A DNA stretch of 64,000 bases from JAIBBV01 sp044347745 (lineage in GTDB: Bacteria > Bdellovibrionota_C > UBA2361 > JAFLCA01). Below are positions 1-9,300 of this stretch, piece after piece. Position numbers and translations under genes: made by a program. The notes beneath the pieces are model-generated. The model was given only the letters and a program-made list of their open reading frames with translations. It was not told where the DNA came from and ran no database searches. Each line of letters starts with the position of its first letter. The first letter of the stretch is position 1. Location of the stretch: assembly GCA_044347745.1 (NCBI GenBank), contig JBIKUD010000005.1:1-64000 (forward strand), given 5' to 3'.

Positions 1-1
1 T

Positions 2-781
2 GTCCAAAATTGTTCCGCATTTAGTGACGCGCTTTTAGAGTCTGAGCTTTTTGGCCATGTTCGCGGGGCATTTTCGGGAGCGGTGCGAGATAAAATTGGA
101 CTTTTTGAAGCCGCTGATGGGGGAACTTTTTTCTTGGATGAAGTTGGGGAAATGAGTCCTGCGTTGCAGGCTAAATTGCTGCGGGTATTGCAAGAGGGTA
201 CCTTTACTCCTGTAGGTGCAACCAAGCAGAAAAAAGTGTCGGTGCGAATATTGGCTGCCACTCATCGAGATTTGCAGGCAATGGTTAAAGCCGGTGCCTT
301 CCGTGAAGATTTATATTACCGCTTAAACGTGGTGCGAGTGAAACTTCCTGCTTTACGCGAGCGCCGTGAAGACCTCGGCCTTTTGTGCAGTTCATTTCTT
401 GGAAAATCTGCTAAAGCCAGAAAAATGCAGCCAAAGGTATTAAGTGCAGAGGCACTAAAGAAGCTTATGCAGTATGCTTGGCCAGGGAATGTTCGCGAGC
501 TACAAAACGAAATTCAGCGAGCAGAGCTCATGGCTGGCACGGAGGACAGTATTCAGGTAGCGCATCTTTCTGAGCATATCCGTGAGCCCCAACTAGCTGG
601 GGGAATGCCTGGCGCCCTGCCACAGGGGAGCCTTAAAGAGGCGATTGCCGCTTTAGAAAAGAAATTTATAGCCGCCACGCTTGAACGAGTAGGGGGGAAT
701 AAAAGTGAAGCGGCAAAAATTCTTTCCATTTCGCGCTCGAGTCTTATTGCCAAGGTAAAGGAGTATGGTCTTGAAAGCTGA
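2..781 (+). CDS. Sigma-54-dependent transcriptional activator (NtrC family), 5'-truncated by window edge
   Basis: The reading frame is open from base 2, so the start lies outside the window. The visible part holds most of the AAA+ ATPase that remodels sigma-54 RNA polymerase: the GAFSGA version of the sigma-54 contact loop (bases 65-82), the Walker B region GGTFFLDEVGEM, the arginine-containing segment FREDLYYRLNVVRVKLPALRERRED, and WPGNVRELQNEI. The last ~50 residues form a Fis-type helix-turn-helix (GGNKSEAAKILSISRSSLIAKVKEYG) for enhancer binding. The Walker A motif and any receiver or other sensory domain lie off the left edge, so the input signal cannot be named. The 3' end overlaps the next gene by 17 bases. 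Confidence 0.93.
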   Translation, partial: VQNCSAFSDALLESELFGHVRGAFSGAVRDKIGLFEAADGGTFFLDEVGEMSPALQAKLLRVLQEGTFTPVGATKQKKVSVRILAATHRDLQAMVKAGAFREDLYYRLNVVRVKLPALRERREDLGLLCSSFLGKSAKARKMQPKVLSAEALKKLMQYAWPGNVRELQNEIQRAELMAGTEDSIQVAHLSEHIREPQLAGGMPGALPQGSLKEAIAALEKKFIAATLERVGGNKSEAAKILSISRSSLIAKVKEYGLES

Positions 782-1124
782 GACCCAACCAAAGGCGCTC
801 CTTTTTGTTCGAGACCTTATTTTTTCAAGGTCCTTATTAGCTGAAGCTCAGGCCCTGGGGCAAATTACTCAGAATGTACGCTCTCTTGACGCACTAAAGG
901 CCAGCCTCACTCCAGAGGTTTCCCTGTTGCTGGTGGATTTGGCTGCTTCGCGTAATGAATTGCCTGAGATTGCTTCGATTATAAAAGGTTATTCGCAGGT
1001 CGCTTTGTGTGGTTTCCATCCACACGTGGACAAGGAGCTGGCGCAGTTTGCTGAGTCTCTTGGTTATAAGACGTTACATCGCTCCAAGGCGCTCGCTTTT
1101 TGGCGTGAAGCATTAGCTAAATAA
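765..1124 (+). CDS. Receiver-like (CheY-fold) protein, non-canonical
   Basis: The 119-residue protein resembles a small receiver-like family with an N-terminal VRDLIFS segment, a central LLLVDLA strand that keeps an Asp, and CGFHPHVDKEL near the C-terminus. That family is common in delta-type and related bacteria. The acidic pair that normally binds Mg2+ in receivers is absent, so phosphorylation is doubtful. It overlaps the sigma-54 activator by 17 bases, which suggests translational coupling and a regulatory partnership. ATG 765 is only one or two bases from the AAAGGAG at 757-763. A TTG at 771 has better spacing and may be the true start. Its 3' end converges with, and overlaps by 61 bases, a minus-strand membrane protein gene. 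Confidence 0.7.
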   Translation: MVLKAETQPKALLFVRDLIFSRSLLAEAQALGQITQNVRSLDALKASLTPEVSLLLVDLAASRNELPEIASIIKGYSQVALCGFHPHVDKELAQFAESLGYKTLHRSKALAFWREALAK

Positions 1125-1483
1125 ACAAGCACCATAACGAGGCCAAGCAAACTCACTACTTTTCCTCCCATTACTATAAAACTATAGAAGTCTAATCGAG
1201 TAAGTAACCTCTGCACATTTTCAGCTTGTTTTTCGCTCCCAATTTGGTGCCCGAGGATGGGAATTCGGCTTGTAGGCAAAGGGCTTGCCAGCTTGGCCTG
1301 AGCTGCCGATACTATATGAGAGTACTGGGTGAACTTGTACTGAGCAAAACCTAAGTTTCCCAGCCCGAGAATTATAAGGAGCGTGCCGCAGGCGAGCAGT
1401 GCTCGAGGTTTGCGGCCTGACTTGCTTAACGTGTTTTTGTGGGAAAGCGGTTTATGGAGAAGTGCAGTTTGAGCGCTTGGCAT
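1064..1483 (-). CDS. Small membrane protein of unknown function, two TM segments
   Basis: The 139-residue product has a basic N-terminus, a first hydrophobic segment at about residues 28-48, a soluble loop of roughly 55 residues and a second hydrophobic segment at about 103-122. No family is recognised. The gene is divergent from the membrane protein starting at 1516 and its C-terminal 20 codons overlap the receiver-like gene on the other strand. The two clear membrane helices argue that it is real, but the overlap makes it less certain than its neighbours. Confidence 0.5.
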   Translation of the reverse strand: MPSAQTALLHKPLSHKNTLSKSGRKPRALLACGTLLIILGLGNLGFAQYKFTQYSHIVSAAQAKLASPLPTSRIPILGHQIGSEKQAENVQRLLTRLDFYSFIVMGGKVVSLLGLVMVLVYLANASRQKASALERCNVL

Positions 1484-1515
1484 ATGAACCTGCTTGAACT
1501 AGAGGTTAATTGAGA

Positions 1516-1971
1516 ATGAAGCCAATACGTGTACATCGTAATCACGGAGCAGCCCGCGTGCATAGTGCAAAAAAGAAGCAGCCTACTCGTTTTCTGAAGC
1601 TGCGTCTGCTCGCGGAGCGGGGGCTTTCGAAGTTAACTGTCTTAGTATTTGGCACACTTCTCGCTGCCGTATTGTATACGGGCTATTCTGTGCTGCCCTT
1701 TTATTACTGCTATTATGAAATCCAAAACCAAATGGAACAGGCTATCAGGGTCGCCTCTACCTACACCGACTCAGAGCTGCGAGATAAACTTGTGTACCAC
1801 ATTAAAAAGCTTGAACTTCCTGTAAATCCTGAGGAACTTCGCATTGAGCGCGAAGCTGGGTTTATGAAGATTAGTTTGCCCTATGAGGAAGTGTTTTACG
1901 TGAGCTGGGAAGGCAAAGAGTACGATATACACACCTTTAAGTTTCACGCCTATGCTGAAGGTTCTTTTTAG
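1516..1971 (+). CDS. Single-pass membrane protein with pilin-like layout, unknown
   Basis: The start was placed at ATG 1516, with AGAGG at 1501-1505 as ribosome binding site, rather than at the in-frame TTG at 1510. The 151-residue protein has a very basic N-terminus (HSAKKKQPTRFLKLRLL), one membrane helix (about residues 40-65) and an extracytoplasmic C-terminal domain of ~85 residues with alternating charged and aromatic positions. The layout (basic tail, one helix, small outer domain) recalls DUF4845/pilin-like proteins. That is a layout argument only, and no motif confirms it. Confidence 0.65.
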   Translation: MKPIRVHRNHGAARVHSAKKKQPTRFLKLRLLAERGLSKLTVLVFGTLLAAVLYTGYSVLPFYYCYYEIQNQMEQAIRVASTYTDSELRDKLVYHIKKLELPVNPEELRIEREAGFMKISLPYEEVFYVSWEGKEYDIHTFKFHAYAEGSF

Positions 1972-2050
1972 CTTCAGCCTTCCTTGATTCTATTTCCTCA
2001 AGGTATCGATTTGTGATACACTTTTCCGGATAACTTTGATGAGGTGACCC

Positions 2051-2209
2051 AAAGCCTTTAAATGCGAAACTGAGAGTTCGCAAAGGTTGGATAATGTCAG
2101 TCATTCAGCTTACTTAAGCTACTCACACGCTTAAGCCTGCGGCTCGGCCTGCCCCCAACCAAACTCTCCATAATTCGCATCTGCTTTTTTATTAAAGGCT
2201 TGGGATGAC
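2051..2209 (+). promoter_or_regulatory. Structured leader of the pyr operon; candidate PyrR-responsive RNA element
   Basis: Two competing folds can be drawn. Fold 1 is a local hairpin GCGAA 2064-2068 / TTCGC 2077-2081. Its apex reads A-CTGAGA-G, matching the CNGNGA hexaloop described for PyrR-binding loops in Bacillus, although the closing pair is A-G instead of C-G. Fold 2 is long-range: AAGCCTTTAA(T) 2052-2062 with ATTAAAGGCTT 2191-2201, ATGCGAA 2062-2068 with TTCGCAT 2174-2180, GAGAGTT 2072-2078 with AACTCTC 2162-2168, and GGTTGG 2085-2090 with CCAACC 2155-2160, with an inner hairpin CTTAAGC 2113-2119 / GCTTAAG 2129-2135. Fold 2 uses both arms of the local hairpin, so the folds exclude each other. 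It also covers AAAGG at 2194-2198, the likely ribosome site for pyrR, and precedes a T6 run at 2185-2190. Regulation is inferred. Confidence 0.55.
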
Positions 2210-2827
2210 GTGTCTACAGAGAGAAAATTCGATAGGGAATTTATGGCAGAGCAGGTGAAAACAGTTCCAGCACATTGGAAGAAGGTGCTTGATGAAGATG
2301 TGATTGGACGTTGTATTTCAAGAATAAGTTACGAAATTCTAGAAAAAAATAGGGACCTTAAAAAGCTTGCAGTCGTGGGGATTCGTACGGCAGGTGAATA
2401 CCTTGCCATGCGCCTTCGTGATCGAATTCAAGAAATTGAAAAAATCGAAATTCCCTTTGGTGTGATCGATATCACCCTTTATCGGGACGATCTGTGGCAT
2501 ACGAACTCTCAACCAACTCTTAAGGGAACCGATTTGCCTTTTGCAGTATCTGGATCTCGCATTATTTTGGTTGACGATGTTTTTTACACCGGTCGCACAG
2601 TGCGCTCAGCACTTGATGCAATTATAGATTTTGGCCGGCCGTCTTGTGTGGAGTTGGCCGTGCTGGCGGACAGAGGACACCGTGAATTTCCAATTCGTCC
2701 AGACTATGTCGGCAAAAATTTACCATCTGCGAAAGAAGAATTTGTGAAAATTCGATTGCGCGAGCAGGGATTTGAAGATGGTGTGTATGTGGTGCCACCC
2801 AGCCCTAAAAAGAAGGAAGGGGCATAA
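2210..2827 (+). CDS. pyrR: PyrR: pyrimidine operon attenuator / uracil phosphoribosyltransferase
   Basis: The 205-residue protein has the type I phosphoribosyltransferase PRPP loop as ILVDDVFYTGRTVRSALDA, and N-terminal and C-terminal segments (ISRISYEILEKN, ELAVLADRGHREFPIRPDYVGKN) typical of PyrR. The family binds UMP/UTP and pyr mRNA and has weak uracil phosphoribosyltransferase activity. It opens the operon pyrR-pyrB-pyrC-carA-carB and has its own structured leader, consistent with feedback control. The GTG at 2210 was taken as start. ATG 2243, behind AGGGA, is a plausible alternative giving a length closer to Bacillus PyrR. About 20 C-terminal residues (VVPPSPKKKEGA) extend past the usual end. 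Confidence 0.93.
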   Translation: MSTERKFDREFMAEQVKTVPAHWKKVLDEDVIGRCISRISYEILEKNRDLKKLAVVGIRTAGEYLAMRLRDRIQEIEKIEIPFGVIDITLYRDDLWHTNSQPTLKGTDLPFAVSGSRIILVDDVFYTGRTVRSALDAIIDFGRPSCVELAVLADRGHREFPIRPDYVGKNLPSAKEEFVKIRLREQGFEDGVYVVPPSPKKKEGA

Positions 2828-2836
2828 CGAGGGGTT

Positions 2837-3808
2837 ATGAAGAAGCACCTGCTTGGAATTCAGGACCTTACTCGCGATGAGCTCGAGATGTTTCTTGAGA
2901 ATGGCCGTCACTTTATTGAGGTAAGTGATAGAGATCTTAAAAAGGTGCCGGCGCTACGAGGTAAAACCGTAGTGAATTTGTTTTTGGAGCCAAGTACACG
3001 CACTCGGTCTAGTTTTGAGATCGCTGCGAAGCGGCTTTCTGCTGACACCATAAACGTTTCTGGCTCCGATAGCTCGGTAGTAAAAGGCGAAACGCTCCTT
3101 GATACTGCCCGAACACTTGAAGCCATGGCCCCTGACATTTTGGTGATGCGACACAAAGAAAGTGGCGCCCCTCAATTTCTAGCTCGTCATCTTAAAAATA
3201 CATCGATTGTTAATGCGGGAGATGGTGCTCATGAGCATCCGACCCAAGCGCTACTCGATTTATTAACCATAAAAATGCATTTTGCAGCACAAGGCAGGGG
3301 GCTGACCGGTCTTCGAGTGGCGATCGTTGGCGACGTTCGTCATTCTCGTGTTGCGCGCAGCAATCTTTGGGCGCACAAACTTTTGGGTAATGAGGTGGTG
3401 CTCGTAGGCCCTCCTACGCTTGTGCCGGCTGAGTTCGCGGCTCCCCATGCGTTTGGCGGAAATATTCGAATTGAACATGATCTGGCCAAAGGGCTAACTG
3501 GGGCAGATGTGGTTATCTGTTTGCGCATGCAGCTTGAGCGCCAATCTGAGCACTTTGTACCTTCGTTGGAGGAGTATTCTCGCTGGTATTGTGTGAGTGA
3601 GAAAATTCTTTCTCGTGTAGCGCCCGACTGTGTGGTGCTTCATCCGGGTCCAGCAAATCGAGGCACTGAGGTTTCAAGCGAAGTGCTTGATGGAAAAAGA
3701 TCTCTTGTTTCGCAGCAGGTAACGCATGGTGTCGCCGTTCGAATGGGAGTGCTGTTTGCCTTGGCCACGGGCAGTGTAACGGTTGGAGGAGCAAATGATA
3801 GTAATTGA
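2837..3808 (+). CDS. pyrB: Aspartate carbamoyltransferase, catalytic subunit
   Basis: This 323-residue enzyme joins carbamoyl phosphate to aspartate, the committed step of pyrimidine synthesis, in the cytoplasm. The carbamoyl-phosphate loop FLEPSTRTRSSFE is near residue 50. The active-site segment NAGDGAHEHPTQALLDL and the C-terminal HPGPANRGTE are intact. Length matches catalytic chains of the family. It starts 9 bases after pyrR and ends inside pyrC. No pyrI-type regulatory subunit is present in the window, so control probably lies with PyrR and carbamoyl-phosphate synthetase rather than with a PyrB-PyrI holoenzyme. Confidence 0.97.
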   Translation: MKKHLLGIQDLTRDELEMFLENGRHFIEVSDRDLKKVPALRGKTVVNLFLEPSTRTRSSFEIAAKRLSADTINVSGSDSSVVKGETLLDTARTLEAMAPDILVMRHKESGAPQFLARHLKNTSIVNAGDGAHEHPTQALLDLLTIKMHFAAQGRGLTGLRVAIVGDVRHSRVARSNLWAHKLLGNEVVLVGPPTLVPAEFAAPHAFGGNIRIEHDLAKGLTGADVVICLRMQLERQSEHFVPSLEEYSRWYCVSEKILSRVAPDCVVLHPGPANRGTEVSSEVLDGKRSLVSQQVTHGVAVRMGVLFALATGSVTVGGANDSN

Positions 3809-5102
3809 AGGCGGAAGCTTAATTGATCCAGCCAATAATATTGACGGTGAATTCGATGTGCTTATTGAAAAGGGGCGCATTGCACAAATTGAAAAACCTG
3901 GCACCTTTGCTTCACTGAGCGTTGAAAAACGCATCAATGCCAAAGGGCTATGGGTGATGCCTGGTTTTATTGATTTGCATGTACATTTGCGTGAGCCAGG
4001 ATTTGAGTGGAAAGAAACTATTAAAACCGGTGCTGAAGCTGCCTTGCTTGGTGGCTTTACGAGTGTCTGTTGTATGCCCAACACTCGCCCAACGAATGAC
4101 TGTGCTGAGGTTACCCGCTTTATAGTGGAGAGAGCGCGGGCGGCAGACGCTGCGCGTGTGTTGCCTATTGGTTCAGTTACAAAAGCCTTGCAGGGGAAAG
4201 AGATGTCGCCGCTTTCCGAATTGCGGGAGGCGGGCTGTGTCGCGTTTAGTGATGATGGCGAACCGGTGTGGGATTCGGGGCTCATGAGACGAGCGCTTGA
4301 GTGGTGCAAAATGCTCGATGTGCCGATTAGTTGTCACGAAGAAGATAAAGCGCTTTCGTGCGGTGGCTGCATGAATGAGTCGGCGCTTTCCACGCGCATG
4401 GGGCTCAAAGGAATGCCGGGAGTGGCCGAAGAAGTGATGATAGCGCGAGATATTGAGCTAGCCAGATTTACGAAGTCAAAGGCTCATATTTGTCACGTTT
4501 CGACTGCGAGAGGCGTAGAGCTTATTCGACGCGCAAAAAATGACGGTATTCTGCTTACAGCAGAAGTGACCCCGCATCATTTGGTACTTACGGAAGATGC
4601 CATCGGTGATTACGATACTCATGCAAAGATGAGTCCGCCGCTACGTAGTGAAGAAGATAGAATTGGTGTGCTTGAAGGATTGGCTGACGGTACCATTGAT
4701 GCCGTTGCAAGTGATCACGCGCCGCATGAACATGATAGCAAACGCGTTGAGTTCTCCAAGGCAACGTTTGGTATTTTGGGCTTACAAACAAGTTTGCCCC
4801 TGCTGCTTGAGCTGCATAAGAAGGGAACGCTTTCGAAAAAGCGCTTGGTTGATGCGCTCAGTGCCGGTCCTGCGCGCTGTTTTGGTCTCGAGTTTGGCCG
4901 ACTTGAGCGTGGCCGCCCCGCAGACCTATGCATCGTTGATCCAAATCTTACGTGGAAATTTGACCGAAGTAGTAACCACTCAATAAGTTTTAACAGTCCG
5001 TTCTTGAATGCAGAGCTACGCGGCAGAGCCCAGCATGTGTTTGTGGCTGGGCGTCAGCGCTTGAGAGACGGCACGTTAGTCTCAGAGGGCGAACAGAAGT
5101 AA
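3795..5102 (+). CDS. pyrC: Dihydroorotase (class I)
   Basis: The enzyme cyclises N-carbamoyl-aspartate to dihydroorotate. The metal-binding motif DLHVHLREPGF is at about residue 58, followed by CMPNTRPTND, AFSDDGEPV, SCHEEDK, HICHVSTARG, TAEVTPHHL and VASDHAPH, which are the conserved His and Asp ligand blocks of class I dihydroorotases. ATG 3795 was chosen because GGAGGA at 3785-3790 precedes it. It overlaps pyrB by 14 bases. The 435-residue length is normal. All expected ligands appear present, so this should be an active enzyme and not the inactive PyrX partner type. Confidence 0.96.
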   Translation: MIVIEGGSLIDPANNIDGEFDVLIEKGRIAQIEKPGTFASLSVEKRINAKGLWVMPGFIDLHVHLREPGFEWKETIKTGAEAALLGGFTSVCCMPNTRPTNDCAEVTRFIVERARAADAARVLPIGSVTKALQGKEMSPLSELREAGCVAFSDDGEPVWDSGLMRRALEWCKMLDVPISCHEEDKALSCGGCMNESALSTRMGLKGMPGVAEEVMIARDIELARFTKSKAHICHVSTARGVELIRRAKNDGILLTAEVTPHHLVLTEDAIGDYDTHAKMSPPLRSEEDRIGVLEGLADGTIDAVASDHAPHEHDSKRVEFSKATFGILGLQTSLPLLLELHKKGTLSKKRLVDALSAGPARCFGLEFGRLERGRPADLCIVDPNLTWKFDRSSNHSISFNSPFLNAELRGRAQHVFVAGRQRLRDGTLVSEGEQK

Positions 5103-5121
5103 TTTTAGGGAAGGAGTACGT

Positions 5122-6345
5122 ATGTCTTACCTCACCAGCGGCTCGGCATATGAGTTCATTGAAAGTCGCCCAGGGGCATTGGCACTAGCAGACGGTACTG
5201 TTTTTAAAGGCCGTTGTTTTGGTGCTGCCCGTGGAGTGGCGCAGGCTGTAGTAGGGGAAGTGGTTTTTAACACCTCGATGTATGGCTATCAGGAAATAAT
5301 GACCGACCCAAGTTACGCTGGTCAAATTATGACCTTTACCTATCCGCATATCGGAAATGTGGGGTGTAATGCTGAAGATGTCGAATCTGCTCGGGTGTAT
5401 GTGGAGGGCCTGCTCATTAGAGATTTGCCAAAGCGAGTTTCTAATTTTAGAGCGCAAATGAGCCTGCCACAATATCTTTGGCAAAATGGAATCATGGGAC
5501 TTGCGGGCTTAGATACCCGTCAGCTTGTAACACATCTGCGTACCCATGGAGCTCAAATGGGCGCTTTTGCCTGTGGTGATAACCTTAATGTTGATGACTT
5601 GATTGCCAGGGCACGCCTTGCGGGGAGCATGGAAGGAAAAGATTATGTGCAGGCTGTCAGCTGCAAAACTCCTTATGCTTGGAATGAAACGACCTGGGCA
5701 CTCAATTATCAAAGTCCACAGAGTGGCTCGCGACATATAAATTTTGATCAGCTTTGGTCTCGGCCCCATGTGGTAGCTCTCGACTGTGGCATAAAATATA
5801 ATATTCTTCGTTTGCTTGTAGATGTTGGCTTTCGTGTCACGGTCGTGCCTGCAACTTCAACCGCAGCTGAAATTTTGGCGCATAAGCCCGATGGATTGTT
5901 TTTATCGAATGGTCCGGGAGATCCTGCAAGTCTTCAGTATATCGTCAAAGCGGTGCGGGAGTTATTTGGTAAAATTCCTACCTTCGGAATCTGTTTGGGC
6001 CACCAAATATTGGGCCAGGTAGTAGGTGGGCGCACGTATAAGCTTAAATTTGGTCATCGTGGCGGAAATCATCCGGTGCGATATGAGCCAACAGGACGAG
6101 TGGAAATTACCGTGCAGAACCACGGCTTCGCGGTAGACCCCCAGTCTTTGCCGAAATCAGCAAGAATTAGTCATGTTAATTTGAATGATCAAACGGTCGA
6201 GGGGCTAGAGTTTCCTGATGCCCGAGCATTTTGTGTGCAATATCACCCGGAAAGTTCGCCAGGGCCTCATGATGCGCGCTATTTATTTAGAAAGTTTTAC
6301 GAAGAAGTTGTTGGATACGAGCACCCTGCTGCGGTGAATCGTTAA
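5122..6345 (+). CDS. carA: Carbamoyl-phosphate synthase small subunit (glutamine amidotransferase)
   Basis: CarA hydrolyses glutamine and passes ammonia to CarB. The N-terminal domain contains LADGTVFKGRCFG and FNTSMYGYQEIMTDPSYAGQ. The class I amidotransferase domain has the nucleophile in FGICLGHQILGQ, then KFGHRGGNHPV and the His/Glu of FCVQYHPESSPGP. The start has AAGGAG at 5110-5115. It lies 19 bases after pyrC and 12 before carB. The 407-residue length is slightly above E. coli CarA, with a short extra N-terminus (MSYLTSGSAYEFIES). Confidence 0.97.
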   Translation: MSYLTSGSAYEFIESRPGALALADGTVFKGRCFGAARGVAQAVVGEVVFNTSMYGYQEIMTDPSYAGQIMTFTYPHIGNVGCNAEDVESARVYVEGLLIRDLPKRVSNFRAQMSLPQYLWQNGIMGLAGLDTRQLVTHLRTHGAQMGAFACGDNLNVDDLIARARLAGSMEGKDYVQAVSCKTPYAWNETTWALNYQSPQSGSRHINFDQLWSRPHVVALDCGIKYNILRLLVDVGFRVTVVPATSTAAEILAHKPDGLFLSNGPGDPASLQYIVKAVRELFGKIPTFGICLGHQILGQVVGGRTYKLKFGHRGGNHPVRYEPTGRVEITVQNHGFAVDPQSLPKSARISHVNLNDQTVEGLEFPDARAFCVQYHPESSPGPHDARYLFRKFYEEVVGYEHPAAVNR

Positions 6346-6357
6346 GAGGAAAAGTGT

Positions 6358-9300
6358 ATGCCAAAACGTACAGATATTAAGTCAATATTGCTGATTGGTT
6401 CTGGGCCGATTGTGATAGGGCAGGCCTGTGAGTTTGACTACTCAGGTACTCAGGCAATAAAGGCGCTTAAAGAAGAGGGTTACCGGGTAATTTTAGTAAA
6501 CTCAAATCCCGCGACCATTATGACCGACCCTGAGTTTGCGGACAGAACGTACATAGAACCGCTTACTGCAGATTTTGTCGAAGAAGTAATTCGTGTTGAG
6601 CGGCCAGATGCCGTGCTTCCTACCATGGGTGGGCAAACAGCGCTTAATATTGCGCTTGAACTTGATGAGCGTGGCGTATTTAAAAAATACTCCTGTGAGT
6701 TAATTGGAGCAAATGTAGAGTCAATCAAGACGGCCGAAGATCGCGAGCTGTTTCGTCGCGCCATGGAAGAAATTGGGCTGGAATCAGCCAAAAGTGGCGT
6801 CGCTCGTTCTATGGCAGATGCGGAAATGCTGGCCGAGATTATTGGTTATCCGCTTATTTTGCGTCCTTCGCGCACCCTGGGTGGCACAGGTGGCGGAATT
6901 GTGGAACACGCAGGTGAGTTGCATCGAAAGGTTGATATCGCCCTACGCGCCAGTCCAAATCACGAGGTGCTTATTGAAGAGTCTTTGCTGGGATGGAAAG
7001 AAATTGAATTAGAGGTCATGAGAGATACCAAAGATAATGTGGTTATTGTCTGTGGTATTGAAAATTTTGATCCGATGGGGGTGCACACAGGGGACTCCAT
7101 AACCGTTGCCCCGATACAGACTCTTACAGATAAAGAGTATCAACTTTTAAGGGATGCTGCGATCGCTATCATGCGACGAATTGGAGTCGACACAGGAGGC
7201 TCTAATGTTCAGTTCTCCATGAATCCAAAAAATGGCCGCATAATTGTGATTGAGATGAATCCTCGTGTGTCGCGTAGTTCGGCCCTTGCTTCCAAGGCTA
7301 CGGGGTTTCCGATTGCAAAAATTGCGGCAAAACTCGCTGTGGGTTACACCCTTGATGAAATTCCAAATGATATAACTAAAGAGACGCCGGCCTGTTTTGA
7401 GCCCTCAATTGACTATGTAGTTGTCAAAATACCACGATTTAATTTTGAGAAGTTTCCTGGAGCCGACAATCGCCTGGGCACCCAAATGAAATCTGTGGGC
7501 GAGGTGCTGGCCTTTGGACGTAATTTCCAAGAAGCCATGCAAAAGGCGATGTGCTCTATGGAAATGGATACAGCTGGTTTTGATAGGCCGCAGCTTGTGA
7601 AAGATTTGGGGAAAGGCGAGATGCTAGACTTAAGCGCCAAGCCTACCCCGCACCGGTTGTGGGTTGTTGGTGAATGCCTTAGAGCCGGCCATAGTGTGGA
7701 TGCGGTAGCAAACCGCACTGGTATAGATCCGTGGTTTTTGGCTGAATTGGGCGATATTATTTCTCAAGAAGAAAAACTGAAAGAGGCAAAACTACCAGCC
7801 CTTTCTGCGGATGAACTGCGCCAATTAAAGCGCTCGGGATTTAGTGATGCCCGACTCGCCAAATTGCTTACTGTTACTGAATCGGAAGTCCGGGCCCGCC
7901 GCTTGTCTTTGGGAATACGAGCGAACTATAAATCGGTTGATACCTGTGCGGCTGAGTTCGCTGCCAACACCCCATATTTATATTCCACCTACGATGGTGT
8001 TGACGAAGCAGCGCCAACGCAGCGGCGTAAAATAATGATTTTGGGTTCAGGACCAAATCGAATTGGCCAGGGCATTGAATTTGATTATTGCTGTGTGCAT
8101 GCAGTCATGGCGCTTCGGGCTGATGGTTTTGAAGCTATCATGGTCAACTGTAATCCCGAAACTGTTTCGACTGATTACGACACCAGTGATCGCTTGTATT
8201 TTGAACCCCTTACTTTTGAATCTGTGCTTTCTATAGTTGAGCGTGAAAAGCCAGAAGGCGTCATTGTGCAATTTGGCGGCCAGACTCCACTTAAGTTGGC
8301 TGCTGAATTAAAAAAGGCCGGAGTGCCGATTATTGGAACAAGTGTTGAGTCGATTGAGGCAGCAGAAGACCGGCGCATTTTTAACGCCCTAATCGAAAAA
8401 TTGAAGCTGCAACAACCTAAAGGCGGCGCCGCTTCCTCGCTGGGTGAAGCATTAGAAGTTGCAGCTCATGTGGGCTACCCGCTCATGATTCGACCTTCTT
8501 TCGTGCTTGGTGGTCGCTCGATGCGCGTGATTCACGATGAGCAAGAGCTAAGGCAGTATTTGGGTGAAAGCGTAGTGGTTTCCCATCAAAGGCCGGTGCT
8601 GCTTGACCAATATTTACACAATGCAATTGAAGTTGACTTAGACGCCCTGAGTGACGGCGAGTCGGTACTTATTGCAGGAGTGATGGAGCATATTGAGCGT
8701 GCGGGCATTCACTCTGGCGATAGTTCGTGCTGTCTGCCCCCTCAGACCTTATCACCTGCAATTATAAGTGAAATGAAGCATCAAGCTCGTCTGCTTGCGC
8801 GCGAGCTTAAGGTCGTAGGGTTAATGAATATACAATTTGCCGTGACCCGCGATGAGTCCGTCTATATTCTCGAAGTAAATCCTCGCGCCTCTCGTACGGT
8901 GCCGTTTGTCAGCAAAGTTACAGGAATACAATGGGCTAAGGCTGCTGCCCGAGTAATGGCTGGGCGCAAAATTTCTGAGTTGGGCATCTCAGAAATCGAG
9001 GCGATACCTTATGTGGCCGTTAAAGCCTGTGTATTTCCGTTCTCAAAATTTGAAGGAGTCGACACCATTTTAGGCCCAGAGATGAAATCTACAGGCGAAG
9101 TTATGGGAGTGCATGCCTGTTTCCCGGGTGCCTTCGCTAAATCGCAATTTGCCGCAAATGTAAAATTGCCAACCCGGGGCAAGGTGTTTTTAAGTGTGCT
9201 TAATGAAGATAAGCCCGAGCTTTTGCAAATTGCCGATAGTTTACGAGCTGCTGGGTTTGCTTTAGTTGCCACCAAAGGCACCGCTAGTTTCTTAAGTTCT

